Part shown: positions 43,599 to 54,364 of the stretch, one piece after another
Layout of the letters: each line of letters starts with the position of its first letter
Numbering within the stretch: position 1 is the first letter of the stretch
Assembly: GCF_016919245.1 (NCBI RefSeq)
Contig: NZ_JAFEJA010000003.1
Location: 496,001 to 560,000, forward strand
Direction of reading: 5' to 3'
DNA: 64,000 bases
Origin: Streptomyces zhihengii
Lineage (GTDB): Bacteria > Actinomycetota > Actinomycetes > Streptomycetales > Streptomycetaceae
The notes under the pieces: generated by a model
The model's input: the letters and a program-made list of their open reading frames with translations, nothing else
What the model was told of the DNA's origin: nothing
Databases searched by the model: none
Program-made: the position numbers and the translations under genes

Positions 43599-44273
43599 AT
43601 GCCCAGCCCCCGCCCCCACACGGCACCGACACCCCACCCGACACCCCGCTGGACATCCAGCCCGCCGTCCGTGGAAGGACTCGTGATCCGCGCGGCGCGC
43701 GCAGACGAGGTCGATGCGTTCTTCGACCTGACGCTGCTGGTCGACCTCCACATGCCCGCCGATCAACTCCCCGCCCTGAAAAGCACGATCGGCGAGGCGC
43801 TCGCCGATGTCCGCCCGCCGTTCTCGCACGGCCTGAACCACTTCCTGCTTGCCACCCTCGACGACCAGCCCGTCGGCGCAGTACATGTCGGCCCGGCCCG
43901 CTGGATGCTCGACCGGAAGATCCCCGCCCGCATCCGGCGCACCCTCGTCGAGAAAGTCACCAGCGTCGACACGATCGCCGTCCACGGCGACCACCGCCGC
44001 CAAGGCATCGCCACAGCAATCCTCACCCGCGTGGAAAGCGACTTCGCAGCCGCCGGATACCAGGCCTTGGCCCTGCGCCACGAACACCGCATGCGGCACT
44101 TCTTCACCGCACACGGCTTCACCAGCCTTCCGCGCCTCGCGGTCGACCTCGGCCCGGCCGGACTGTTCACCGAGTACGACCGAGAGTGGAAGTACGCCGT
44201 CAAACCCCTCGACCCCGCCGTCACCTTCACCACACAGCGGGGCCTGACCGTCGTGTCCGGCCTCCTGAACTGA
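43599..44273 (+). CDS. GNAT family N-acetyltransferase (paralogue)
   Basis: 224 residues (ATG 43599; GTG 43683 at the GLVIRAARADE segment is an alternative if the Pro-rich first 27 residues are not translated). Acetyl-CoA loop VHGDHRRQGIATAILTRVE, then LRHEHRMRHFFTAHGFTSL. The tail AVKPLDPAVTFTTQ and VVSGLLN matches the preceding GNAT. Function unknown. Confidence 0.85.
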   Translation: MPSPRPHTAPTPHPTPRWTSSPPSVEGLVIRAARADEVDAFFDLTLLVDLHMPADQLPALKSTIGEALADVRPPFSHGLNHFLLATLDDQPVGAVHVGPARWMLDRKIPARIRRTLVEKVTSVDTIAVHGDHRRQGIATAILTRVESDFAAAGYQALALRHEHRMRHFFTAHGFTSLPRLAVDLGPAGLFTEYDREWKYAVKPLDPAVTFTTQRGLTVVSGLLN

Positions 44274-44301
44274 CCCCGACCCGCACCCTCAGCGGCACCC
44301 C

Positions 44302-44336
44302 GCCCGGTGCCCGCCCACACGGGCAGGGCACCGGGC
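44302..44336 (+). terminator. Hairpin terminator after the GNAT pair
   Basis: Perfect 11-bp stem GCCCGGTGCCC/GGGCACCGGGC with an inner GCCC/GGGC pairing, 28 bp after the stop of the second GNAT gene. Confidence 0.7.
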
Positions 44337-44995
44337 CCTCTGGGGTCAGCGGCCCGCTGCAGCGTTCCCCTGCTTGCCCCCCCCACCGGGCAAGCTCGGA
44401 TGCACCGGGCAGACGCTCCCGCACCCGCCCCCAGACGTGGTCGAGCCCCCGGTCACCGGACCGCCCCCGAGCCCGCGGAAGCCCCGACGAGATACGGACG
44501 GGGGCCGCCACCGGCCGCGTGGAACGCACCCCCTGGCGACCCGCACACCTCCAAGCCCCCGCCCCGGGAGCGCAGCCAGCAACGCCGGGGCAGCCGCACG
44601 TGGCGCGCACGCTCCACCAGCACCGCAAAGACACACGCCCACGAGGTGCTGACTCAATCCTCAGAGAGGGCCGTTGCGGGACTTGCCTGCCCGTCCGCCA
44701 CCGTTGAGGCAGCGGCCGGGGGAGTGGTGACCACCCCCACCCCCCGGCCGCCCCCAACTCCTGGACCGCCGCACCCACCAGCAGGTTCCGCTCACGAGAA
44801 GTAGTGCGGGATCACTCCTGCACGCAGACCCCCCGGTCACCGCCCGGCGATCAGCAACGGGTCGCCACCTACGACCTGCGCCCGCCCAAGGGGTCGCGCA
44901 GCCTTCACACGGTGGATACGGGCGCGGTCCGTGCCGGCGACAGCGCAAAGCTCCAGCGGATCCACGACAACGGACTGCAGGTTTCACCGCAAGGG
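44337..44995. other. Intergenic, no gene
   Basis: About 660 bp. A large GC hairpin (GGCC-G-run at 44714 to 44749) is the only structure noticed; it might end transcription of the minus-strand gene at 44996. Confidence 0.35.
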
Positions 44996-45700
44996 CTATT
45001 GACCGGACCCGGCGCGGGAGATCGCGGGGAAGGCCGCAGCCGTGTCGACGTAGTACTTGCGGAGCAGCGGGCCGAAGCGGTTCGGGTCGTTGCCGAGGAG
45101 CATGAGCTTGATGTGCGCGATGGCGTCCGCCTCACTGAGCGCGGACACCTTCTTGACGGTGTCGCCGATGGTTCTCCTGGTCGTCCACGTCTGCCGGGCC
45201 TCTGTCACGGCGCTGACGTCGGGGTCGAAAGCCAGGAAGAAGGGCCGCCCGCCGGGGCCGCCGTCGTTGCCGGTGGCGAGAAGCACGATCACGTGGAACC
45301 CGGCCCCGTTGGCCTGGATGAACAGGCTCCTGGGTCCGCCGACATGGCCGGTCGGGCCCTTGACGGTCACGGCGCGGTCGGCATGCAGACGCTCGCCGAT
45401 CCCGGCCCACTTATCCGTGATGTCAACGGCCGCCGACAGGTCCGCCGGATCGTACAGACCCCCGGCTGCGGCCGAGCTGAGGGCAGTCCCCACCCGCTTG
45501 CCGCGGGCCTCACACAGCTTGTCCAGCATGCCGGCGACCGTCGTGTCGGTCGGCAGCTGCAGCCAGAAGCTGACGCGGTCCAGGACGGTACCCGTGCCCG
45601 GCGCGGGACTGCTGTCGATCGCGGCCCCGATCCGGGCCCGTAACGACGCCACCGGCGGGTTGGTCACGTCCGCAGCCTCAAGATACGCCTGCTCGATCAT
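44996..45700 (-). CDS. Hypothetical protein
   Basis: 234 residues from ATG 45700, with GGGGGG eight bases upstream (ATG 45715 is an alternative). It has a mixed fold: SLRARIGAAIDSSPAPGTG, WLQLPTDTTVAGMLDKLCEARG, and a hydrophobic strand AGFHVIVLLATGNDGGPGG followed by FFLAFDPDVS. No known domain recognised. It stands alone between gene-poor stretches. Confidence 0.65.
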   Translation of the reverse strand: MIEQAYLEAADVTNPPVASLRARIGAAIDSSPAPGTGTVLDRVSFWLQLPTDTTVAGMLDKLCEARGKRVGTALSSAAAGGLYDPADLSAAVDITDKWAGIGERLHADRAVTVKGPTGHVGGPRSLFIQANGAGFHVIVLLATGNDGGPGGRPFFLAFDPDVSAVTEARQTWTTRRTIGDTVKKVSALSEADAIAHIKLMLLGNDPNRFGPLLRKYYVDTAAAFPAISRAGSGQ

Positions 45701-46583
45701 GAAAGATCCCCCCATTCGACTCAGTTGCTCCCACTATGGCGCACGGAACCTGCTCCCGGTGCAGCAATCAGAGAAGGCCCGACAGCAGCGCAGGACGGAA
45801 GCGAAAGCCGAAGACTCGATGTGCCTGCGGGTCCGGCGTGACCATAGGCAAAACCGGATGCAGCCGTTGCTGATGCCGCACGCGGACCCTACGGGGAACC
45901 CGCTGCTTCCTACCCGCTGCGCACAACGCCGCCTGTCCCCGCTTGCCCCCGCCCCCGGGGACGCCACCCACCGCGCCGGCAGACTGCACACGGCCCAGCC
46001 GAAACGCACCCCCGGGCACCCTCACGCTGCTCCGGGATGAGGGCACAGAAGCCACCCAGAACCGGTCCGGGGCGTGAACAGCGCCCCATCCCCGCACACA
46101 TGGCCCGCAGCTTTCGGCATCACACACCGGCGGACGCCCACACCTCCCGGCACCCGGCGACGCAGGCCGACGCACCAGCGCGCACCCCTTTTCCGGATCG
46201 TCACCGCCCCCAACCGCTACGCAAAGACCAGACCACCGGCAACGCGAACCCCACAGAACACACGACCGCAGGACCCCGGCACCGTGAACGCCACCTCCAC
46301 CCGCCCACACCCGCCCACCCACGTCCAGACGCCAGAACGCGCCCGACTCCCGTACCAGGCCGCCCGTCGCGCCAGAACCGCGCACTGTCCCCCGCCGACC
46401 AACCCGGCCGCCGCCCCGAAACGCCCCTCCCCACAGCCCGGAGCCCCCTCCGGCCGCCGCAGTTGCGGGCCTTGACCACCCTCCCGACACCGTCCGCACA
46501 CCACATCAACCCGGCACGCCACCCGCCAACAGGCCAGCCGCAACGCTCTCGCCCACCACCAAACCCGGAGAGAAAGACGCTCC
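45701..46583. other. Gene-poor stretch before the plasmid-type gene set
   Basis: About 880 bp, cytosine-rich on the plus strand. Long open frames here are His/Pro/Arg-rich artefacts of composition. No gene called. GGAGAG at 46571 is a ribosome binding site for the next gene. Confidence 0.4.
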
Positions 46584-46907
46584 ATGACCGACATGCTCGA
46601 CACCTTCTGGGCAGCAATCAACCAACAGCTCGAACAACTGCGCACCGCCACCAACGCCGACGACGTCCTGCGTACTCTCGCCACCGACCAAGGCCCGGAC
46701 CGCGGATTCTTCGCAGGCTCCGGGGGAGACGAGACCGTCAGCGCCGCCCTGCACCACGCAGGCTGGGAACTGACCTGGGCCGAATCCTCGATCGACTACA
46801 CGATGCGCGCCCCCGACGGGTCGATGATCACCTACATCGAAGGCGACATCCTCCGCGGCGACCACCACACAAAGACCTCCACACAGACCAGCCACACCGA
46901 CAACTGA
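46584..46907 (+). CDS. Small hypothetical protein (plasmid-type)
   Basis: 107 residues from ATG 46584. Acidic and helical at the start (MLDTFWAAINQQLEQLRTATNADDVLRTLA), then ALHHAGWELTWAESSIDYTMRAPDG with alternating strands. No family recognised. It precedes DUF3085 and the relaxase, a set typical of Streptomyces plasmids. Confidence 0.65.
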   Translation: MTDMLDTFWAAINQQLEQLRTATNADDVLRTLATDQGPDRGFFAGSGGDETVSAALHHAGWELTWAESSIDYTMRAPDGSMITYIEGDILRGDHHTKTSTQTSHTDN

Positions 46908-47219
46908 CCACTCCCACACCCACCCGCCCCACCCACGGCCCACCCCCAACCCGGGGGTGGGCCGCACACGCACGCCCTGACCCCCGCCCCAGCCGACCCG
47001 CCGCAGGCCCTTGCGGAGCTAAAACCGCCCCAGGCAAGGTCAGTCCCGCCGGAAGACGCTCCCACGCCACCCCCTCCCCCCAGGAGGCGGCGAGGTCGAA
47101 GCCCCGGCCGCCGAGCCGCCCCCACCCCCTCCCCCAGGGGCGGCTCGGCACCCTCAAGCCGGACACCACACCAACCCCCCGGCACCCACCCCCGCACCCT
47201 CAACCCACCAGGAGCAGAC
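46908..47219. other. Intergenic, C-rich
   Basis: 312 bp, strongly cytosine-biased on the plus strand, with no credible gene. AGGAG lies just before the DUF3085 start. Confidence 0.35.
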
Positions 47220-47765
47220 ATGACCGACCCCACCCAGCAACGCCCCGCAACGCCCAACAACGACCCCGGCAACACGACCATCCCGCCCACCCCCCACACC
47301 ACCACGCCCCCTCACGACACGCCCACGGCCAACACCGCCCACAGCCAGAAGAAGTGCACGCTCGTCTTCCCCCTCGCCGAAGTCCTCGCCACCGCAGAAC
47401 ACGCCGCCGCCGCCGACAACCACAAACTCGGCTACGCAGAGACCGAAGTCGCACCCCGCCTGTGGTGGGTCAAAGACGACGGCACCTACCTCATGAGCAA
47501 CGGACAAGACCCCACCGACACCCGCAACGCCGACCGCCTGCCCACCGTCGTCCACGCCCACGGCTGGGGACCCGGCACCGACGCCCGCTCCATCCTCGGC
47601 GGCGACGACTTCCGCAAATCCATCGACCTCACCACCCCCCTCGACGAAGACACCACCACCCTCCTCACGATGCTCCGCCAAGCCGCCGCCGAAGGCGCCA
47701 CCTGCTTCCTCCTCAAAGCCACCCTCGACGAACAGCACATGACCCTCACCTACATCACCCACTAA
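47220..47765 (+). CDS. DUF3085 family protein
   Basis: 181 residues from ATG 47220 with AGGAG six bases upstream. A Thr/Pro-rich disordered N-terminus (1-43) is followed by the DUF3085 core: LVFPLAEVLATAEHAAAADN, PRLWWVKDDGTYLMSNGQD, AHGWGPGTDARSILGGDDF. Frequently found on actinobacterial plasmids near conjugation genes; function unknown. Confidence 0.8.
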   Translation: MTDPTQQRPATPNNDPGNTTIPPTPHTTTPPHDTPTANTAHSQKKCTLVFPLAEVLATAEHAAAADNHKLGYAETEVAPRLWWVKDDGTYLMSNGQDPTDTRNADRLPTVVHAHGWGPGTDARSILGGDDFRKSIDLTTPLDEDTTTLLTMLRQAAAEGATCFLLKATLDEQHMTLTYITH

Positions 47766-47975
47766 CCCCCACCCACCAACCCCTGTCCAGCCCCGCGCCC
47801 CCACCCCATCCCGGCGCGGGGCCCCACCCCGTTCCCGCCCAAAGAACCCGCCACCCCAACCCGGATCCCGCCCACCGACACCACACACCCCCACCCGCCC
47901 CACACACACCCCCGACCACCTACCGTCCAACCGAACCAGCACACAGCCCCACCACCAAACGACGGGGGAAGCACC

Positions 47976-48395
47976 GTGAGACACGAGACCACCATCGACC
48001 AACTCACCCAATTCGCCGGCCTCTTCACCACCATCGACCACATCACCGTCCCCGAGACCAACCCCGACACCGGCATCACCGAAGAAGTCACCCTCCCCCC
48101 ACCACTCATCCGCCGCACCCAACGCCGCGACGACACCATCTGGTGGATCCTCACCCCACCCGGCATCCACGAACGCATCTTCGTCGCCGACCAGGCCCCC
48201 ATCACCGTCTATCTCAAGAACACCAACCCAGCCCCCACCACCAACAGCCACCACCCACCACCCCAAACCACCGCCCCACAGACCACCTGGCAACAACAGA
48301 CCACCGCCCCCCACCCACCCCAACAGCACCCACCCGCCCCCCAAACACCCACACCACCCCGCCCCGCCCCACCCTGGACACACCACCAGCCCTGA
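47976..48395 (+). CDS. Hypothetical protein with Pro/Gln/His-rich tail
   Basis: 139 residues from GTG 47976 (GGGGGAAG upstream). The first 85 residues form a small structured domain (TIDQLTQFAGLFTTIDHI, IRRTQRRDDTIWWILTPPG); the rest is low-complexity. Same strand and spacing pattern as DUF3085 and the relaxase. No family recognised. Confidence 0.6.
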   Translation: MRHETTIDQLTQFAGLFTTIDHITVPETNPDTGITEEVTLPPPLIRRTQRRDDTIWWILTPPGIHERIFVADQAPITVYLKNTNPAPTTNSHHPPPQTTAPQTTWQQQTTAPHPPQQHPPAPQTPTPPRPAPPWTHHQP

Positions 48396-48879
48396 CCCCA
48401 CCACCCGGCCCCCACCAACACCCCACACAGCAACCGGAACCCACCCACCACCGGCCACCCCCGCCGACAGACCACCCTCCGGCAACCGCGCCCCGCCAGC
48501 CGCAGCCACCCCCAACCTCCACAGCGCCTCAACCCACCGCCACACCCCGTCCCGCTCACAGCACGCCCCGCAAACGGGGCAAGAGGCAGCAAGAAACGCA
48601 GGTTTGCAGCGAAGTGATAGCCCCGGAACCCGGGGCGCCGGCAGGTGTCGGCGTACGCGCATCGCAGCAGCGCCAGGACAGTGGCAAGGAGGCGTCGGCA
48701 GCCGCCGGCCGATGCAGGCTCGTACACCTCTGGCACCCGCGACGCCTCTTCCTGCTGCAGGGGGCTTCCTCCCTTCGGACGGGACGGGTTCGCAGATTGC
48801 TTCTCGGGCCCTGGGAGGTTCGCGGCCCGGGGCCCGGTTGCCCCGGCATCGACCTGCCACGCGGTGATCTGCTGGCGTC
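48396..48879. promoter_or_regulatory. Region upstream of the relaxase (possible oriT area)
   Basis: 484 bp without a gene. Two tight hairpins are visible: 48565-48580 (GCCCCG-CAAA-CGGGGC) and 48621-48635 (CCCCGG-AAC-CCGGGG). Origins of transfer often lie beside MobF genes, but nothing here proves one. Confidence 0.3.
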
Positions 48880-51800
48880 GTGGGGATGACAGCCAAGGCG
48901 TTCACTGCGGGGCGGGAGCGCTACTACCGGCGTAACGTCGCCCGCGGCGACGGTGCCCCGGGCGCCGAGCTGACGGTGTCCTCCAGCGTGCCCGGGGTGC
49001 CGCCCGGTGTCTGGCACGGGCAGGGGGCTCAGGCTCTGAGGCTGACCGGACTGGTGAGCGAAGCCCAGATGCGCGCTCTGTTCGGGCTCGGTATGCATCC
49101 CGATGCCGAGGAGATCGTCGCCCGTGAACTGGGTGCCGGTGTCTCGCTCACACGGGCCATGAAGTCGGCCAAGCTCGGGCCGGCCGTGCCTCGCCTGACC
49201 GAACTCTCCCCGCTCGACGAGAAGATCGAGCAGGCTCTGGAGCATGTGAGCGGCCAACTGTGCCGACCGCTGTCGAAGGCGGAGACGCGGGACGTGCGCA
49301 TGGGGTGTGCGGCGCGTGCCTTCAAGGCCGAGTTCCGCCGGGATCCCGCGGATGGGGCCGAGGTGGGCCGGTACCTGGCTACCCGCACCGGCCCGCGGCG
49401 CCGTGCCGTGACCGGGTACGACCTCACCTTTTCCTCAGAGGAACTGTCGCTGCTGTTCGCGCTCGGCGGCCCCGAGGTGCGGCGGATCGCTCTGGAGGTC
49501 CTGGCCCAGGCCCGCTCCGAGACTCTGGCCTGGCTGGAGCGCAACGCCCTCGCAGTCCGCACCGGCGCGGGCGGGGTGGCCCAGCAGCGGGCAGAACCCG
49601 GGCTGCTGGCCGCCATCTACCTGCACTACGAGTCCCGCGCGGGCGACCCGATGCTGCACGAGCACGCGGTCATATCCCCACGCGTGAAGGGCCCCGACGG
49701 GCGCTGGCGCAACCTGGACTCGCGGCTCCTGTTTCGCGACATCGTGGTTGCCAGCGAGCTGTTCAACCAGCGCGCCCTGGAGCTCGCCTGCACCCGCTTG
49801 GGCCTGGCCACCGAAGAGGTCGAGGTCACGCCCGGCCAGCGACCGGTGATGCACATCGTCGGCATCGACCGGCGTCTGCGGAGCATATTTGCGCAGCGCT
49901 CCCACGCGGTGCGCACCATGGCCGAGTCGCTTTTCGACGACTACCGGCGCAGCCACGGGCGCGAGCCCGGGCAGCGGGCCCGGATCCGGGTGCAGGGGCA
50001 GGCCGCCGTGAAGACCCGCCCGCCCAAACGCCGTGCACGCTCCCTGGACGATCTGCTCACCGACTGGCGGCGCCGGGCGATCGCGGCCACCGACCGCGAC
50101 ATCGTCGACAACCTGCTCGCCACGGCCCGCTCTGCCGCGCGGGAACGGCCCGCCCCGGCGGCACTCGACATCGCCGCAGCAGCCGATGCCGTCCTGGCAG
50201 CCGTGACTGAACGGCGTACGACGTTTCGCCGCCGCCACGTGCTGGCCGAAGCACGCCGCTACCTGATGCGCACCCTGGCCGGGGTCACCGCTCCGCCCCG
50301 GGCGGCCGAGCAGATCACCGAGCGGGTCCTTGCCCACGGCGACTGCCTGGACATCACCCCGCCCGCGGTCAACCCGCCGCACCCGGATCTCCAGCGCACG
50401 GACGGCACCTCCGTCTACCAGCCCATCGGCTCACAGACCTACACCACCCGCACGCTGCTCGCCGCCGAGAACCGGCTGCTGGCCGCCGCCCGCACCCCCG
50501 TGATCCCACCAGTGGGGCGGGGCACCTTCGCCCGCATAGCTGCCCTGCACCGCGCCCCGATGGACGCCGGACAGCGCGCGCTCGCTTCCAGCTTCGTCCT
50601 GTCCGAGCAGCTGCTGCTGGCCGGGCTGGGGCCTGCAGGCGCCGGAAAGACGACGGCGATGCGCCTGGTGTCCCGGGCCGTGGACGCGGCCGGCGGCCGG
50701 CTGATCCCCCTCGCACCCTCCGCCCGAGCGGCGAACGTCCTCGGCCACGACCTCGACCGGCGCGCTCACACCCTGCACGCGTGGCTGCACCAGCGCGGCC
50801 GGGCCGCCGACGGCAAGCAGGTCGGCGAGGACTTCCACCTGCGGCCTGGCGACATCGTTCTCATCGATGAGGCAGGCATGGCCGGCACCCGCCTGCTCGA
50901 TCGGATCCTTGCGGATGCGACGGCCGCCGGTGCTGTGGTGCGCCTGCTCGGCGACCCGCACCAGCTCGCTGCCGTCGAGGCCGGGGGAGCCCTGCGGCTC
51001 ATATCCCGGGCCGGCGGGGCACCAGAACTCGACCGGCTGCACCGCTTCCGCACCCCCGGGGAACCGGACGCCTCCCTGATCCTGCGCGACGGCCAGAGCA
51101 CGCGGACGGCCTTCGACTGGTACCGGGACAAGGGCCGGATCGTCGCCGGACCCTACGAGACGATGTGCGACAGGGTGTTCACCGCATGGGCCAAGGACCT
51201 CGGCAAGGGCCTCACCTCGCTGATGACGGCCGCCGACACCGCGACGGTCACCGCGCTCAACCTGCGGGCCCAGGCCTGGCACATCGCCTCCGGCACCGTC
51301 GACACCCGATCCGCAGCCGCCTTGCGTGCCGGGCAGCGTGCGCACGTCGGCGACACCATCGTCACCCGCTCCAACCGCCGCCGCATGACCGTGCGCGGCG
51401 GCAGGGACTTCGTCAAGAACGGCGACACCTGGACCGTTCAGCAGATCCTGCCCAGCAACGACATCGTGGCCCGCCACATCGGTCACCGCGGCCGTATCCG
51501 CCTGCCCGCCGACTACGTGGCCGCCCACTGCGAACTCGGCTACGCCTCCACCATCCACCGCTCCCAGGGCATGACCGTCGACACGTCGCACGCACTGGCC
51601 TCCGCCCGGTCCACCCGCGCAGACGTCTATGTCCAGCTGACCCGCGGCGCCCGCACCAACCGCCTCTACGTCGCCCTCGAAGACGGCGCCCATCTCGACG
51701 ATGCCTTGGCGGCCATCGCCGCCCGGCGCCGCGCCCACGTGCCGGCGACCGAGACGATTGCCGCCCTGCAGCAGGACAGAGCCAGGCCCCGGCAGCTGTC

Positions 51801-53577
51801 CGCCGAGTACGCCGACGTCGCCGAGCGCGCCACCACCGCCCGGCTGACCGGCCTGCTCGAGCACGCCCTCGGCCCCGACCAGAGCGCGCTGCTCATGGCC
51901 GCCGACGCCTACCCGGCCCTCACCCGCGCCCTGCACGACGCCGAGCGGGCCGGGTTCGATCTGCCCCGCCTGCTGTCGAACACCGTGCCGCAGCACGGCT
52001 TCGACGAAGCGGACGACCCTGCCGCGGTACTCGCCTGGCGGCTGCGCCACCGCCTGCAGGACGCCGCCCATGCCCAGCAGGACAACCGGCCACGCCCCCT
52101 GGCCCATCTCACCCTGGCCCACCTGCACACCCTCACCCGACTCGCAGCCTCCCACCGCGCCGCAGCCCGCGAGGCACTCACGGCGGCCGACGCCGCCGCA
52201 ACGCACCTGCCCGCGCCGGTCACCACCCGCACCGGACACACCCACCCCGCCTGGGACCAGCGCCCCATGGGCGAACTGACCAGCCGCGAACTCGCCGCCC
52301 ACCTCGCCACGATGCACATCCAGACCGGCCGCGCCCAGACCAGCCAAACCCCGCTGTCCGATACAGCCCGGCACCTGAGAGACGACCTCACCCGCGAGTG
52401 GCAGCTCCGGCGAGCCCTGAACCGGCGCGACACCGCACGCGAGGACTCCCAGCGCGAGCAGGCCACCAGCAGCGCCGCCCCCAGCCCGACCTCACTGACC
52501 GCATTGCGCCGCACGCTTCACGCACGGCGCGCCTCCACCGCCGATCGCCAGCACTCCGCGCGGGCCGCACTCACCCGCGCCAACGCCACAACCGACAGGA
52601 TCAACGCCGAGCTCCGCTTCCGCGACCGCCTGCCCGACCATGCACCCCACCGCCCCCACCACCGCGGACCCCTGCCCGACTGGGTCGCCGACTCCCACGC
52701 CCTGGCCCACCCCGACACCCCCGCACACTGGACCACACACCTCGCCGAACGCCACCGCATCCTGGCCCGCGCACTGGCCGACCGAGGCCACACCCTGGCC
52801 GCCGCCCCACCCGCCTGGGCCCGTCCGCTCGGCCCCCCGCCGCCGACCAGCACCCCCCGCCGACGCCACGCATGGGCCACCACCGCCGCTCTGGTGGAAC
52901 TGTGGCGCACCCGCCACGCCACCACCGACGCCCCCGGACCAGGCCCACGCCCCACCGATCCGGGCGACGCGGAGGCATGGGACGCCCTGGACGCACGCAT
53001 CCGAGCCCTCACCGGACGCCGCCGCCCGATGCACCTCCCACCGCCCGGAACTCCCGCCTCCGTCCTGATCGAGGCAGCCCTCGGCCACCTCAGCACACCC
53101 CCGCCCCCCAGGCCACTGCCCGACCACCAGGCACTGCGCGACCCTCTCGGCGTGACCGTCCCCTCCCACGCCGCGCTCGACGCACGGCTCGCTCGACACG
53201 CCCTGGCCACCGTGCTCGCCGGCGATCCCCCGACCGCACCATGGATGGAGGAGATCACCGCCCCCAGCCAGGACGACGAAGACGAACAGCGCACCTACAC
53301 CAAGCTGCTCACCGCAATCGGTGGCTACCGGCGCCGTCACCACCGCGCGGGACCCGACCTGCTCGGCCCGCGCCCCGCCGGGCTTGACGGTGAGGAATGG
53401 GACCACCTCACCGACGCCATCGACCTGTACACCCACGCCCAAGTTCAGCGCCGCCTGCAACAGATGCGGACCCGCACCCCCACCGAACGCGCCGCCCACA
53501 GCGCGCCGTCCTCGCCACAACGACGACAGCCCCTGCCCGACACCAACAGGTCCGGCCACCGGCCACCGGCACGGTGA
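48880..53577 (+). CDS. MobF relaxase fused to RecD-like helicase (TraA/TrwC type)
   Basis: 1565 residues (GTG 48880, or ATG 48886). The relaxase domain occupies about 1-340: paired Tyr in RERYYRRNVA near residue 15 as candidate nucleophiles, GYDLTFSSEELS near 178, and the metal-binding HEHAVISPRVKG near 260. The helicase domain follows with Walker A GLGPAGAGKTTAM (about 582-594), Walker B IVLIDEAGMAG (about 660), the Gln motif GDPHQLAAVEAGGALRL and the late motif YASTIHRSQGMTVD. The last 500 residues are helical and charged. It nicks and unwinds plasmid DNA for conjugation. This is the clearest sign that the right part of the window is a mobile replicon. Confidence 0.93.
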   Translation: MGMTAKAFTAGRERYYRRNVARGDGAPGAELTVSSSVPGVPPGVWHGQGAQALRLTGLVSEAQMRALFGLGMHPDAEEIVARELGAGVSLTRAMKSAKLGPAVPRLTELSPLDEKIEQALEHVSGQLCRPLSKAETRDVRMGCAARAFKAEFRRDPADGAEVGRYLATRTGPRRRAVTGYDLTFSSEELSLLFALGGPEVRRIALEVLAQARSETLAWLERNALAVRTGAGGVAQQRAEPGLLAAIYLHYESRAGDPMLHEHAVISPRVKGPDGRWRNLDSRLLFRDIVVASELFNQRALELACTRLGLATEEVEVTPGQRPVMHIVGIDRRLRSIFAQRSHAVRTMAESLFDDYRRSHGREPGQRARIRVQGQAAVKTRPPKRRARSLDDLLTDWRRRAIAATDRDIVDNLLATARSAARERPAPAALDIAAAADAVLAAVTERRTTFRRRHVLAEARRYLMRTLAGVTAPPRAAEQITERVLAHGDCLDITPPAVNPPHPDLQRTDGTSVYQPIGSQTYTTRTLLAAENRLLAAARTPVIPPVGRGTFARIAALHRAPMDAGQRALASSFVLSEQLLLAGLGPAGAGKTTAMRLVSRAVDAAGGRLIPLAPSARAANVLGHDLDRRAHTLHAWLHQRGRAADGKQVGEDFHLRPGDIVLIDEAGMAGTRLLDRILADATAAGAVVRLLGDPHQLAAVEAGGALRLISRAGGAPELDRLHRFRTPGEPDASLILRDGQSTRTAFDWYRDKGRIVAGPYETMCDRVFTAWAKDLGKGLTSLMTAADTATVTALNLRAQAWHIASGTVDTRSAAALRAGQRAHVGDTIVTRSNRRRMTVRGGRDFVKNGDTWTVQQILPSNDIVARHIGHRGRIRLPADYVAAHCELGYASTIHRSQGMTVDTSHALASARSTRADVYVQLTRGARTNRLYVALEDGAHLDDALAAIAARRRAHVPATETIAALQQDRARPRQLSAEYADVAERATTARLTGLLEHALGPDQSALLMAADAYPALTRALHDAERAGFDLPRLLSNTVPQHGFDEADDPAAVLAWRLRHRLQDAAHAQQDNRPRPLAHLTLAHLHTLTRLAASHRAAAREALTAADAAATHLPAPVTTRTGHTHPAWDQRPMGELTSRELAAHLATMHIQTGRAQTSQTPLSDTARHLRDDLTREWQLRRALNRRDTAREDSQREQATSSAAPSPTSLTALRRTLHARRASTADRQHSARAALTRANATTDRINAELRFRDRLPDHAPHRPHHRGPLPDWVADSHALAHPDTPAHWTTHLAERHRILARALADRGHTLAAAPPAWARPLGPPPPTSTPRRRHAWATTAALVELWRTRHATTDAPGPGPRPTDPGDAEAWDALDARIRALTGRRRPMHLPPPGTPASVLIEAALGHLSTPPPPRPLPDHQALRDPLGVTVPSHAALDARLARHALATVLAGDPPTAPWMEEITAPSQDDEDEQRTYTKLLTAIGGYRRRHHRAGPDLLGPRPAGLDGEEWDHLTDAIDLYTHAQVQRRLQQMRTRTPTERAAHSAPSSPQRRQPLPDTNRSGHRPPAR

Positions 53578-54364
53578 GCACCACACCAGCGTCAAGGAAC
53601 CCGGATCCTCAGCGGGGGAGATCACCCAGCCGACCCCTACTGGCGCGCCCAGCTCCGCGACCAGCCTCCGTGGCCTGCCACCGGCACGAGTGAGCGCAGC
53701 GGGGGCACCCACATGGGGGATGCCTGCGACGCGGCGAGCCGGTGCAGCAGCCAGTACACGGACCAAGCCGCTTCACGGTGAACGCGCCCAGCTGTCTCCT
53801 GGCCCGTCCCGCGTCGCAGCCACCCAGCTTCACCCAGCCCGGCACGCCCCGGTCCGTAGCCACCGGGACAGGCACCACGGGCCTTCCAGATGACAGCGCA
53901 CGCACGGTCCGTTCCCTCAGATGCCACCGCATTCCGGCACCAGATCGACTACCAGATCGTGAGAGGCCGCTTCGCGCAGAATCAGACGGCTCCGGATCCC
54001 GTCGCCGCGCGGGCCACGCCCACGCCCTCAGCAGCGTGCCACCGGCACGTCCGGCACGCCTTGGCCCGCCGTCTCTCCGCCCCAGCAATCTCCCGACAGC
54101 GACCCGCGCCGCAGCCCTGCGCATCTCGCACGGCGGGTCGCCTCACCCGCGCCCCTCGCCAACTGCCGGGAGGCGAGGCACCAGCCTCCCGTAGGCAAGG
54201 ACGGGCAGTTGAGTCACGTTCCTGGCCCTGTTGGGCTTGCTGCGACAGCACCGGAGCCTGTTGCAGCCCCACGCGCTCCTCCCGACGACGCACCCGCGCA
54301 CGTCTGCCGCCACTCCTGCAGGAACCGGACAGCCAACCGGCCCACTTCGATAGGAACTCAGGGC
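53578..54364. other. Intergenic after the relaxase
   Basis: About 790 bp. The phrase TGCCACCGGCACG recurs (near 53687 and 54039), but no gene, hairpin terminator or known site is evident. Confidence 0.35.

Noticed and set aside
46037..48889. A 950-codon open frame on the plus strand
   Set aside because: His/Pro/Arg/Thr-rich throughout and overlaps three better-supported genes (46584, 47220, 47976) in other frames.
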